From positions 52,234,951 to 52,298,950 of the forward strand of contig NC_053138.1 of NCBI RefSeq assembly GCF_016808335.1: a DNA stretch of 64,000 bases, given 5' to 3'. Position numbers and translations under genes: made by a program. Of the stretch, positions 54,782-64,000 are shown piece after piece (position 1 is the first letter of the stretch; each line of letters opens with the position of its first letter). The notes beneath the pieces were generated by a model. It was not told where the DNA came from. It saw only the letters and a list, made by a program, of their open reading frames with translations, and searched no databases. Source of the stretch: Panicum virgatum. Lineage: Eukaryota > Streptophyta > Magnoliopsida > Poales > Poaceae.

Positions 54782-57325
54782 ATGGGTCGCGAGAAGAGGA
54801 AGGGTAAGGAAGTTGTGGTCGAGAAGCCCGCTCGCAAGCGGACTCGTGCAGAGAAGGAGGCCGAGAAGGCCAAGATGGTGGCCAAGGCCGCCGAGGAGCA
54901 GGCATCAGGCCGCGCTCGCCCGTTCCAGATCAGGGAGGACCCCAGAGGCAGAGGCAGAGGCAGGGGCATGGGCAGAGTGAGAGGTGCCAGGGCCACCAGA
55001 GCCGCGACAGCAGCAGCAGCAGAGTCAGATCAGTCAGATACAGCTGCAGATTCAGATTCAGAGGCAGAGCAGTCCGAGCAGTCTCAGGGGCAGAGCACAC
55101 AGGAGTCACCGACTCTACGACGGTCTGGCCGCACTCGGCAGACATCCCCAGCAGCAGAGACTTCACCAGCGACCGAGCGTCGCACTGGACCGAGGACGCG
55201 AGGAGGTCACCAGCCACAGGAGCCTCGCAGGTCCACAGCTGCAGCAGCAGCAGCTCGTAGAGCCGAGGCCCTAGAGGCCGAGCGCGCAGTGTTCCGTATG
55301 GACACTGTTGTGCGTCTGGAGCCAGGTGTGCTGCTCCAGAACTTGACCCGAGCCAATGCGGCCAAGGTCAAGAGGCTCAGGTGGAGTGTTGACGAGGAGG
55401 TCTGGTTCCCGGTGACCCGAGACAGCAGAGTCGACAGGAGGTTCTGGACTTTGCTACAGGCCAGTTTCTACGAGACCTACCAGAGGCGGGGCCACCGGAT
55501 CTTTCAGCACAGGGTTCTTGACTGGGTCTCACTGAGGACAGCCGCAGGGGGAGCAGATGTGAGAGCACACTTTGCTCACTTCAGAGGTCTGCCTAGACTG
55601 CTAGAGATGGAGCAGAACCGTTATATCGAGGACTGGGTCAGAGTGTTCTACGCTACAGCTTGGATAGCCCCCGAGCGCAGAGCTGTACACTTCATGTTTG
55701 GAGGGCAGGACTTTGGTTTGTCGAGGGCGACCATTGCTGGTATTCTTGGAGTTGACCTGGTCGACGTCTCGCTGCACGAGAGGGTTTACGGGGACTCAGA
55801 TCCACCCCGCAGGGCGATGGTTGGCGGGATTGCTCCTTCTCACGAGGCGATCACTCAGTGCTTCCGCCAGCCGTTCCCAGCCTCTTACGCCAGAGTGCCG
55901 AGCTTGCTGACCCCAGAGGCTTACGCAGTACACATGGCCCTCCGGAGGACTTTGCTACCGAGGAGTGGCTACCCAGAGGGGTTTACGGGACTGCAGCAGC
56001 TCCTGCTTCTACACATCCTCACTCACGAGCCCTTTGACATAGTTGACTTTATTTTGGCTGAGATCGAGGATGTGATCACTGATGGGATGGGTGTGGTGCG
56101 ACAGTTTCCCTATGCGCACTGGATCAGTTACATATGCTCTATGATAGTGCCAGCAGAGTCACCCATCAGTGCCCCTTACCGTCACGACGAGGCTCCCAGG
56201 TTCCCTGTCTACCGGCCCACAGCTCCACAGGACAGGAGGAGGGGTAGACACGCAGATAGAGCAGCGATGGCTCAACTGTCACCGGAGGTTCAGGCACGAG
56301 TGGCAGAGGAGGATGAGGCACTCCTAGCAGCAGAGGCACAGCTTCCCGGGGGAGATGATGAGATACACTGGTCTGAGCTTGAGTCAGACTCCTCCGAGGA
56401 CGTAGAGTACTTCCCTGCAGCAGCCCCAGCTAGTCACGACCACGAGGCAGGGGGGTCTAGAGAGCCAGCTCCAGAGTCACCAGCAGCTGCTACAGTCTCT
56501 GAGTCTCAGGTGACTCAGCCGTCCGAGCTCACTTCACTACTACAGCAGCTCGTGACCCAGCAGAGAGAGGACAGGCTTGCTCAGGAGGAGGCCAGGAGAG
56601 CCCATGAGGCCCAGATTGCTGCTATACAGAGAGAGGCCGCCCGAGAGCGGGCAGCGACAGAGGAGCGTTTTGTCGGCCTCATTGACAGAGTTTCACAGAG
56701 GACAGACGCTCAGTTCCAGCAGATGCAGCAGGGCATGATGGCGATGTTCGGGATGATCTCCCAGCTTTACTCTCACACCGGACTCGCCCCACAGCAGCAG
56801 CAGCCCGGACTTCAGGGTGTAGGAGCACCTCAGCTTGCCGTCACACCAGCTCCTCCTCCTCCAGCTCCTACTGCAGCTCCAGCTACCTCAGCGACACCGG
56901 AGACCACATTCTCGATGTCAGCACTCTTTGGGTCTGCCGGTCGTCCGCTCTTTTCACCACTGCCGGCGACCACACTCTTTCAGGACTCACCGCCAGCGGT
57001 TCAGTCGGTCGCCCTCCCCTCCTCACTTCAGGCAGCACCTTCAGGGGGAGGAGCAGTAGAGGAGTCCCTGCTTCCACAGTCGACGCAGCCGGCAGCCTCA
57101 GCAGTCACCTCTTCAGAGATTGATACTTCTTCTGCTGACCCGGTTACGACTTCTACGGATCCTCTACCAGGCAGTGCCAGCACGAGAGCCTCCACGACAG
57201 TTACTCCCCCAGTGAGCTCAGACCCAGACCAGCAGCTTCCGTCTGTCACCGAGGGTGAGAGTTCTCCGTCCGACGACGACGACCCGGACCGCTTCGTCGC
57301 CGTACCACGACAGCACGACCCGTAG
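54782..57325 (+). CDS. Accessory ORF in the env-like position of the SIRE-type element
   Basis: 847 codons from ATG 54782, intact. The N-terminus is highly basic with nuclear-signal-like KRKGK and KPARKRTR (residues 4-20). There is an Arg/Gly and acidic Ser/Asp/Glu region to about 170, then a compact central domain (about 176-456) with RFWTLLQASFYETY, FGLSRATIAGILGVDL and HWISYICSMI, resembling the putative plant transposon protein domain found in grass retroelements. A coiled coil (about 583-663, LLQQLVTQQRED to MISQLY) precedes a Pro/Thr/Ser-rich tail. No signal peptide or clear membrane span, so the label env rests on position only. Function unknown; nuclear or RNA binding is inferred from the basic start. 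Confidence 0.85.
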   Translation: MGREKRKGKEVVVEKPARKRTRAEKEAEKAKMVAKAAEEQASGRARPFQIREDPRGRGRGRGMGRVRGARATRAATAAAAESDQSDTAADSDSEAEQSEQSQGQSTQESPTLRRSGRTRQTSPAAETSPATERRTGPRTRGGHQPQEPRRSTAAAAAARRAEALEAERAVFRMDTVVRLEPGVLLQNLTRANAAKVKRLRWSVDEEVWFPVTRDSRVDRRFWTLLQASFYETYQRRGHRIFQHRVLDWVSLRTAAGGADVRAHFAHFRGLPRLLEMEQNRYIEDWVRVFYATAWIAPERRAVHFMFGGQDFGLSRATIAGILGVDLVDVSLHERVYGDSDPPRRAMVGGIAPSHEAITQCFRQPFPASYARVPSLLTPEAYAVHMALRRTLLPRSGYPEGFTGLQQLLLLHILTHEPFDIVDFILAEIEDVITDGMGVVRQFPYAHWISYICSMIVPAESPISAPYRHDEAPRFPVYRPTAPQDRRRGRHADRAAMAQLSPEVQARVAEEDEALLAAEAQLPGGDDEIHWSELESDSSEDVEYFPAAAPASHDHEAGGSREPAPESPAAATVSESQVTQPSELTSLLQQLVTQQREDRLAQEEARRAHEAQIAAIQREAARERAATEERFVGLIDRVSQRTDAQFQQMQQGMMAMFGMISQLYSHTGLAPQQQQPGLQGVGAPQLAVTPAPPPPAPTAAPATSATPETTFSMSALFGSAGRPLFSPLPATTLFQDSPPAVQSVALPSSLQAAPSGGGAVEESLLPQSTQPAASAVTSSEIDTSSADPVTTSTDPLPGSASTRASTTVTPPVSSDPDQQLPSVTEGESSPSDDDDPDRFVAVPRQHDP

Positions 57326-57345
57326 CTCACCTTTTGGTGCTTTGA

Positions 57346-57639
57346 TGCCAAAGGGGGAGAGGTGTTAGGGGGAGCACCAGAGTTAGGGGGAGGGTAGAGC
57401 TAGAGAGAGCTCGTAGTTATCAGGACTTTGTTTCTTTGTATCACATTTGGTGTTAATTCATGGATATGTACATTTGTCGCTTGAGTATGCCGTTCTTTGA
57501 GACATATCTATGGATTTCGTTTGAGCCTTTGAGCTCTTTGGTCCTGCTTTCGAGTTTGCTTGTGTTTATCCTGTTTTATCTTTCTCGCTCTCTCGTTATT
57601 TATGTTTGTGTTGTCATCAATCACCAAAAAGGGGGAGAT
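57346..57639 (+). other. Multiple polypurine tracts before the copia 3' LTR
   Basis: CAAAGGGGGAGAGG at about 57348, TAGGGGGAGC at about 57367, TTAGGGGGAGGG at about 57384, and AAAAAGGGGGAGAT at 57626-57639 directly before the LTR. The last is the functional plus-strand primer by position; the others are extra copies, a known trait of this lineage. Confidence 0.85.
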
Positions 57640-59325
57640 TGTAAGCATCTAGGCCCTCAAGGTATGTTTCGGTGATTAATGACAACCATTATTGTGACTA
57701 ATGAGTTTGTGCAGCTTAATAGATCATTATCGCTCATTTGGTCATATGTCAAAAGAGGCCCCTCAATTTCGGTTATCCTAAAAGGCGATCTCGGTTTTCA
57801 ACTTATATATGTCAAGGCTAAGGATCTTTCTAGTCCTAAGTGTCACAAGGTTGAGAAGGACACTTAGGTTAGTATAGGTTTTATAGTTTTGTAGTGATCG
57901 CACTATTAAGAGGGGTTAAGGCTTAGTAACTTGAGCATGGACATGGTCATTTGAAAATGGATGCACACTATGGTCACTCAGGTTTCTAGAAGTTCAAATA
58001 AGTGGTTCTCAAACTATATCTCAAGAATATTTGGATTTCATTCAAGACTCAAATCAGAAAAGACAAAATCAGAAAAAGTCTATACACCGGTTTAACCGAC
58101 GCTCTCAATTTTCTATACGTCGGTTAAACGAAGTCAGCAGAGTCTGGACAAATTCAATACACCGGTTAAACCGACGTGTTTGAATTTAACGTCGGTGCAT
58201 TGGTCCAGAGTTGGTTTTTCCAGGGAAATTCAAGTTCTATTCACCGGATTAACCGACGCTGTTTGAATCAAGACGTCGGTGCAATTGACCAGTGAGATGG
58301 TTGTTCAGAGGAATTTAAAAGTTGTACTCACCGGTTAAACCGACGATAGGTTTGAGTTAACGTCGGTGCAGTTGTCCAGAGACTTGGTTTTTCAGTGGTT
58401 CAGTGGACAACTACACTCACCGGTTAAACCGATGCTACGTCGGTTAATCTGCCCCAGTTGTAACGGCTAGTTTTCAGAAGAGGCAGTTTACATTCACCGG
58501 TTAAACCGACGATGACAATGGGGGGTACGTCGGATTAACCGGCGCTACGCAGTTTTCTGGCAGCTTTTCTCCAACGGCTCTATTTGTGTGAGCTGCCTAT
58601 ATATACCCCTCCAATGGGTCATTTCGCCCACTCTTGACACCAGGCAACATCCATACACTCATACCATAGTCAAGAGCCACCTTGAGCTTCATCATTCACA
58701 TACTTGTGCATTCAATCAATCAAGAAGCAAGATTAAGGACTTGAGTAGAGAGAAGCTAGTGTGCATCCGTTCTTGGTGATCGGTTCTTGCTCAAGTGAAG
58801 GCCTTAGCTTGTTACTCTTGGTGATTGGCATCACCTAGGCGATCTTGGTGATCGAGGTGTTTCTCGCGGAGCTTGCCAAGGATTGTGGGAGCCCGGAGAA
58901 GAAGATTGTACGTGGCTTGATCTCCACCACGCCGGGATGGTGAACGGAGACTCTTAGTGAGCGCCCTCGTCTCGGTGACTTGGGAGGTGACAAGACTCTT
59001 TGAGAGTGTCACAACGTGGATTAGGGGTGTGTGCCAACACATCGATACCACGGGAAAAAAATCCGGTTGTCTCTTGTCCATTCCTTTTATTCAAGCATTT
59101 TCCTTCATGCAATTTACTCATGTGCTTGACTTAGAGATCATAACTTAGCTCTACCTTGCTAGGCTTTACTTTGTTTTTATCTCTCTTAGCTTGTGTAGGT
59201 AGCTTAGTTATCCGGTTGGTGAATTGGTGCCCTACTAGCTTTGCATAGGTTAAGGTTGCCTTACTTTGTTTTAGAAATTGAAAAAGGCCCAATTCACCCC
59301 CCCTCTTGGTCCATCGATCCTTACA
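57640..59325 (+). repeat. 3' LTR of the SIRE-type copia element
   Basis: 1686 bp, same length and same sequence as the 5' copy wherever compared; open frames at equivalent positions translate identically. It ends CTTACA before the target duplication GCAAG. Confidence 0.96.
58085..58545. repeat. CCGGTTAAACCG-motif array in copia 3' LTR
   Basis: Copy of the U3 array at 46998-47458, offset 11087. Confidence 0.9.
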
Positions 59326-59330
59326 GCAAG

Positions 59331-61784
59331 TATGGGCTATATGAGTATACGGTCGTGTCTTTTGGCTTGATTAATGCCCCGGCCTTCTTCATGCATCTGA
59401 TGAACAAGGTCTTCATGGATTATCTAAATACCTTTGTGGTTATCTTTATTGATGATATCTTGATTTATTCCAAGTCAGAGTCAGAGCATGAAGTTCATCT
59501 GAAGCTCATGTTACAGAGATTGTGGGAGCATCAGCTGTATGCCAAATTCAGCAAGTGCGAGTTTTGGATTGACGAGGTTCCTTTCCTCGGTCATATCATC
59601 TCGAAGGGAGGCATTGCAGTTGATCCCAACAAGGTGAAGGATGTTCTGGATTGGAAAGTGCCACGAACAGTGAAGGACATCTGTTCCTTCTTGGGCTTAG
59701 CATGCTATTTTTTGAGATTCATTGAGAGTTTCTCCAAGATCGCGAAGCCCCTGACTTCATTGCTGGAGAAGAGTGCGGATTTCATTTGGACTGGTGAGCG
59801 CCAGATGGCCATTGATGAGCTCAAGAAGAGGTTGACTACAGCGCCAGTCCTTACTCTGCCAGACTAGGGCAAGAGGTTCACGGTCTATTGTGATGCTTCG
59901 AAGGATGGTCTTGGTTGTGTCCTAATGCAGGAGGGCAGAGTGATTGCTTATGCTTCATGGCAGTTACACCGGCATGAGTTGAATTATCCCAATCATGATC
60001 TTGAGTTGGCCGCAGTTGTGCATGCTCTGAAGATTTGGAGGCATTACTTGTTTGGGCAGAAGTGTGATATCTAAACTGATCACAAGAGCCTCAAGTACAT
60101 TTTCACGCAGAATGAGCTGAACATGCGGCAAAGAAGATGGTTAGAGCTGGTCAAGGATTATGACCTGGAGATTCACTATCATCCGGGTAAGGCCAATGTT
60201 GTGGCAAATACTCTGAGCAGGAAGAGCTATGTCAACATGGCCGTGGCTTTCCAGATGCCTCAGGAGTTATGCGAGGAGTTTAAGAAGTTGACCTTGGGTT
60301 TCGTGCATCATACTTTGAGTGCATCATTCGAAGCCGAACCCACCCTTGAGGAAGAGATCAGACAGCATCAGAGTCAAGATAAGAAGCTTCAGGAGATCCG
60401 TGAGTTGCTCAAGATAGGCAAAGCTCCTCATTTTAGAGGAGATGATCAGGGAACCTTGTGGTACAAGAACCGGATCTGTGTGCCAGATGGGAATGATCTC
60501 AGGAAGCTGATTCTGAGTGAGGCTCATGATATGGCTTACTCTATTCATCCGGGCAGTACTAAGATGTACTATGACCTTAAGGAGCATTTCTGGTGGCCCG
60601 GGATGAAGCGTTCAGTCGCCGAGTATGTGGCCATCTGCGACACCTGTCAGCGTGTGAAGGCAGAGCATCAGAGGCCAGCCAGTTTGTTGCAGCCGTTGAA
60701 GATTCCCGAGTGGAAATGGCAGGAGATCACGATGGATTTCATAGTCGGATTGCCTCATACTCAGCAGGGGTACAACTCTATTTAGGTAGTAGTGGATCAT
60801 CTGACGAAGTTCACTCACTTCATTCCAGTGAACACTACTTACTCCGGTGCTCGACTTGTAGAGTTGTATATCTCCCGGATAGTATGTTTGCATGGTGTTC
60901 CGAAGAAGATTATTTCTGACAGAGGATCACCGTTCACTTCACGGTTCTGGGAGCAGCTCCATGACTCGTTGGATACGAAGCTGCGTTTCAGTACTGCTTA
61001 TCATCCTCAGACAGACGGGCAGACAGAGAGAACCAACCAAGTGTTGGAGGATATGCTGAGAGCGTGTGCTATTCAGTATGGTACCGGCTCGGATAAGTGC
61101 TTGCCATATGCTGAGTTTTCATATAACAACAGCTACCAGGCCAGTCTGAAGAAGTCCCCCTTTGAGGAACTATATGGTCAGAAGTGCAGAACTCTGCTAT
61201 ATTGGGATCAGATTGGAGAGAAGCAGCTCTTTGGGCCTGACATTATAGAAGATGCAAAGCAGATGGTACAGATAGTGCGGGAAATTTTGAGTATCGCATA
61301 GACTCGGCAGAAAAGCTATGCAGATGGCCGCCGGAGAGATTTGACCTTCAGTGTGGATGATTATGTATATCTGAAGGTGTCACCGATGTGGGAAGTCCGC
61401 AGGTTCAACATCAAGGAAAAACTAGCACCTAGGTACATTGGTCCATTCAAGGTGTTAGAGAGGAAGGGCGAGGTTGCTTATCGTCTAGATTTGCCTCCCA
61501 GTCTCTCTGGAGTACATGATGTTTTCCATGTCTCCCAGTTGAAGAAATGTCTGTGAGTACCTGAGGAGCAGGCAGCACTGGATGGGTTAGATGTGCAGGC
61601 GTATCTGACCTATACTGAGCATCCGGTGAAGATTCTGGAGACATTAGAGAGAGTTACCTGGAATAGAAGCATCAAGATGTGCCGGGTCCAGTGGAATCAC
61701 CACAGTGAAGCTGAGGCTACATGGGAGCGAGAAGATGAATTGAGGAAGACATATCCGGATCTCTTTGCTAGCCAGCCTAGCTGA
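59331..61784 (+). pseudogene. pol: pol of Tekay 3, part 2 (RT active site to chromodomain)
   Basis: Resumes [13 protein letters not shown] after the copia insertion. FIDD at about 59447-59458. TAG 59865-59867 ends the first part; RNase H YCDASKD follows, with TAA 60072-60074. The frame 60123-60785 has [13 protein letters not shown], the integrase zinc finger and the first core Asp, and ends at TAG 60783-60785 (Trp in element 2). The frame 60792-61301 has SDRGSPF and DGQTERTN, completing the DD35E core. Then come TAG, the GPF module 61341-61556, and a chromodomain at 61593-61784 with [14 protein letters not shown]. Five stops. Homologous to 31950-34372 of element 2. Confidence 0.92.
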
Positions 61785-61806
61785 ATCTCGAGGACGAGAT
61801 TCCTTT

Positions 61807-61819
61807 AAGGGGGTAGGTT
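61807..61819 (+). other. Polypurine tract of Tekay 3
   Basis: AAGGGGGTAGGTT directly before TGTAACACAC. Confidence 0.83.
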
Positions 61820-63249
61820 TGTAACACACTAATTTAAATTTCTGTATTTAATAATAAATATAAATGGCTTTATTTAATTTTCTAGAATTTTATATGTTTA
61901 GCCTTGCATTTAATTTAATTTTCTTTCATAAGTAATTAAAATCTATTCTAGGTTTAAACTTGTTTGTGCATTCATGCTGGTGCATAAATTTTACTTGGTT
62001 GAGTGCTTAGGATTTGAATTCAAATTTTGTTTGAATTCAAATAGTTTGAGTGGAGTTTGAAAAAGAAAAGGAAAAGAAAAACCAGAAAAAAGGAAGAACC
62101 AAACCAGCCCAGGCGGCCCAGCAGTCCAGCTACGCGGCCCGACCCGCACCCCCTCCTTTCCTGCCTGTTCGGCCCAACCCGCGTCCGCGGCCTGCTCCAC
62201 CCAAGCGCGCGCTCGCTGTGACTGACAAGCCGTCCCCACCCGTCAGCTGCTCAGCCCCGCTCGTGCCGTTCCCCCGCCCTCCCGACAACCTGGGACAACC
62301 ACGCAACCACAAGACTGGTATGGGACGGTCTTGGCTTACTAATTAGGTCTTTTTGGTTCAGGAGTAACTTACCTGCGCGGGCAAGGAGGGCGGAGAGCTG
62401 CTACGGCCCTCGTACCATGTGGGTTGACTGTGCTGTGTGCTTGTTCCCCAGCTGGACCTGCTCCGTAGTAGTAATCCAGAAACCTCAGCGGTTACACCTT
62501 ACCAACGAGATTCTTTGTAACGGCCTCGTAGTGCGCTTGCTAGTCATCTCACCTACGGAAGTGTGATGAACAATTATCATAGCTCACGACTTGTGGGTAA
62601 AGATGTGCAACCTCTACAGAGTGTAAAACAGGTATACTAGCCGTGCTCATGGTCATGAGCGGCCCAAATCCTCCTTTTGATTAGTGGGTTACCTTGGTGG
62701 TTCTGGCTTGGTTCTCAGTAGTTTCATAAATAATTTTGATTAATTACTATGTAACTGGGTTTATGGTAATTCACCAACTTGTAGTAATTAGCTTTAATTT
62801 TTTTTTGCAAAGACTGAAAAGCAAATGCAGTTGAGTCAGCTAACCCTAGAGCCTCATAGTTTATGTTATACTTGTTGAGTATAAGTTGTGTACTCACGCT
62901 TACCTCCTCTATCTCTCATTCTCTCCTGGGTATATTCTACTGCTGCTCAGTTCCCGGCGATGTGGAGGAGTACACTCAGAGCTTCCAGGACTTCAAGGAC
63001 TTCTTGGTGGTTGTCTCCCAGTTGACGTCCCTGTGGCGCCCTTCTCAGTTTATGTATAAGTTTTACGCTTCCACATTTATGTATCAGACTTAATGTCATT
63101 AATGTAAAAATACATTTGTACTAGTTTATTACTTCTTTTTATGTGACATGTGTTGTGATATCTTGATGATTCTGTTGTATATATGCGTGACTTGATCCTG
63201 GCGCATATATATTTTGCTCGGTCTATGTTTTGTGGGACCGGGTGTTACA
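61820..63249 (+). repeat. 3' LTR of Tekay 3 with a 2.1-kb internal deletion
   Basis: It starts TGTAACACAC and ends GGGTGTTACA but is only 1430 bp against 3558 bp for the 5' LTR. The break is at about 62283: sequence like 40855-40880 is followed directly by sequence like 43003 onward (CGACAACCTGGGACAACC). GACA occurs at both parent positions. TATA-leader and exon 2 of the LTR ORF are lost. Confidence 0.93.
62951..63006 (+). pseudogene. LTR small ORF exon 3, Tekay 3 3' LTR copy
   Basis: After TGCTGCTCAG it reads with Val first, then PGDVEEYTQSFQDFKDF. The Gln codon that is TAG in the 5' LTR copy is intact here. The stop TAG is changed to TTG. Exon 2 is deleted. Confidence 0.48.
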
Positions 63250-64000
63250 GCCTGTCCATTGGCCTTAGCATAGTAAGGTGATGACTGGATCAGCGTAATA
63301 CCCATCTCCTTTGCAAATTCCTTAAACTCCTCTGAGATGAACGCCGATCCTTGATCAGTCGTAATGGTCTGCTGGATGCCGAATCTATAAATTATATGTT
63401 CCTTGACAAATCGGATCACATCCGCGGAGGCGAGATTCCTTGCTGGTATTGCTTCTACCCATTTAGTGAAATAGTCCGTGGCTGCCAAAATCCACTTATG
63501 TCCTTTGCTGGTGGGTGGATTAATCTGACCAATCATATCCATTCCCTATCCTCTAAACGGCCAAGGCTTGATAATGAGATTCAATGCACTTGCCGGAGAG
63601 ATTTGAATAGCCCCGAATTTTTGACACTCTTGACAACCCTTGTAATATTTGAAGCAATCCTCGAGCATGGTCGGCCAATAAAAGCCGGATCTTCTAGTAA
63701 GCCATTTCGTCTTATGAGCCAATTAGTGTGTACCACACGTACCTTCGTGCTCATCGTGCATTACTTCTAGTGCTTTCGTGGGGCCGAGGCATTTTAATAG
63801 CAAACCTTCCAGAGTGCGGTAATATAACTCATCTCCAATCAACACATACCGCAAGGCTTTATATCTTATCCTCTTGCTTGCCCCCCCGAGCCGGATCCCT
63901 CAAATAATTGAGGAGATCGGCTGTCCAATCAGCTGTTGCATGTTACAGAACTTCGACCATAGAATGTTCATCAACTGTGTAATCTGATTCCAGTTAGGCT
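63250..64000 (-). pseudogene. Integrase core and zinc finger of Tat B, segment 3 of 3
   Basis: On the - strand: upstream zinc finger with GFYWPTMLEDCFKYYKGCQECQKFG-like residues (about 63690-63600), a stop at about 63545, then MDMIGQINPPTSKGHKW (first Asp), TTDQGSAF (second Asp), SPYYAKANGQA, ending at the Tekay 3 insertion at 63250. The next residues, with the catalytic Glu, are at 40409 and below. The left TSD copy GCCTG is at 63250-63254. The element continues beyond the window toward RNase H and RT. The last 250 bases before the window edge show no open frame longer than a few dozen codons. Confidence 0.88.

Larger units (their letters stand above)
46553..59325 (+). mobile_element. SIRE/Maximus-type Ty1/copia element, 12,773 bp
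   Basis: LTRs of 1686 bp on both sides (46553-48238 and 57640-59325), target duplication GCAAG at 46548-46552 and 59326-59330, PBS, gag, pol in copia order (PR-IN-RT-RH), a long extra ORF after pol and several polypurine tracts. The size, the extra ORF and the coiled-coil Gag fit the SIRE lineage. The LTRs look identical everywhere compared, so it is the most recent insertion here. A deletion in RNase H makes pol defective. Confidence 0.96.
40410..63249 (+). mobile_element. Tekay-type Ty3/gypsy chromovirus, element 3, with a nested copia element
   Basis: LTR terminus TGTAACACC at 40410, end GGGTGTTACA at 63249, target duplication GCCTG at 40405-40409 and 63250-63254. It is a different subfamily from elements 1 and 2: the LTR is 3558 bp, the gag intron is absent and the coding sequence is diverged. 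The 3' LTR is only 1430 bp because of an internal deletion. The body is split in RT by the copia element 46553-59325. Many stops in gag and pol. Confidence 0.96.

Noticed and set aside
54277..54980. Long frames over the CCG-rich block before the accessory ORF as an upstream protein
   Set aside because: Four overlapping phases on both strands with Arg/Ala/Pro/Ser bias; the ATG at 54782 starts the only frame with domain-like content.
54782..57325. A true viral-type envelope glycoprotein
   Set aside because: No signal peptide, no transmembrane span and no fusion-type region; the charged N-terminus and coiled coil point to an intracellular protein.
1..64000. CRISPR array, tRNA, rRNA or bacterial operon
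   Set aside because: Repeats present are LTRs, tandem units and motif arrays without spacer architecture; no clover-leaf or rRNA signature seen; all genes are plant retroelement types.

Overview
This window is a block of nested LTR retrotransposons from a plant nuclear genome, most likely a grass. The evidence is Ty3/gypsy Tekay-type chromovirus elements with LTRs over 3 kb, Tat-type gypsy elements carrying antisense accessory genes, a SIRE/Maximus-type Ty1/copia element, initiator-tRNA-Met primer sites (TGGTATCAGAGCC), 5-bp target duplications and GC-rich leaders. I see no convincing host gene, tRNA, rRNA, CRISPR array or bacterial feature.

Layout. (1) 1-11126: Tekay element 1, + strand. 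Its 5' LTR starts outside the window and ends in three tandem 556-bp units. gag and pol are decayed, the chromodomain and polypurine tract are deleted, and the 3' LTR is cut off at about 11126. (2) 11127-about 22570: Tat element A, + strand, beginning inside gag. It carries protease, RT/RNase H, a second archaeal-type RNase H, integrase, two antisense accessory genes (one multi-exon with a plant mobile domain), a polypurine tract and a 3' LTR. (3) 22571-about 23949: unassigned sequence. (4) From about 23950 past the window end: a second Tat element (B) on the - strand, split into 23950-25897, 37728-40409 and 63250-64000. (5) Tekay element 2 (25898-37727, TSD CCTCT) interrupts B's mobile-domain gene; its pol is fully open. 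(6) Tekay element 3 (40410-63249, TSD GCCTG) interrupts B's integrase just before the catalytic Glu. (7) A SIRE-type copia element (46553-59325, TSD GCAAG) interrupts element 3's reverse transcriptase. Its two 1686-bp LTRs look identical, so it is the youngest insertion.

Within each element the genes form a normal replication set: gag (capsid/nucleocapsid), then protease, RT, RNase H and integrase (copia order PR-IN-RT-RH), flanked by PBS and PPT. The unusual content is accessory. All three Tekay elements carry in their LTRs a candidate spliced small ORF with a GC-AG intron whose reading phase is kept across the splice in two diverged subfamilies. Tekay 1 and 2 share a roughly 110-nt intron in gag that Tekay 3 lacks. 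The copia element has an 847-codon ORF after pol and a dense array of near-palindromic CCGGTTAAACCG-type motifs in its LTRs and its pol-ORF spacer.

All statements rest on reading the sequence and comparing the copies in the window with each other. No database search was run, and family names come from recognised motifs.
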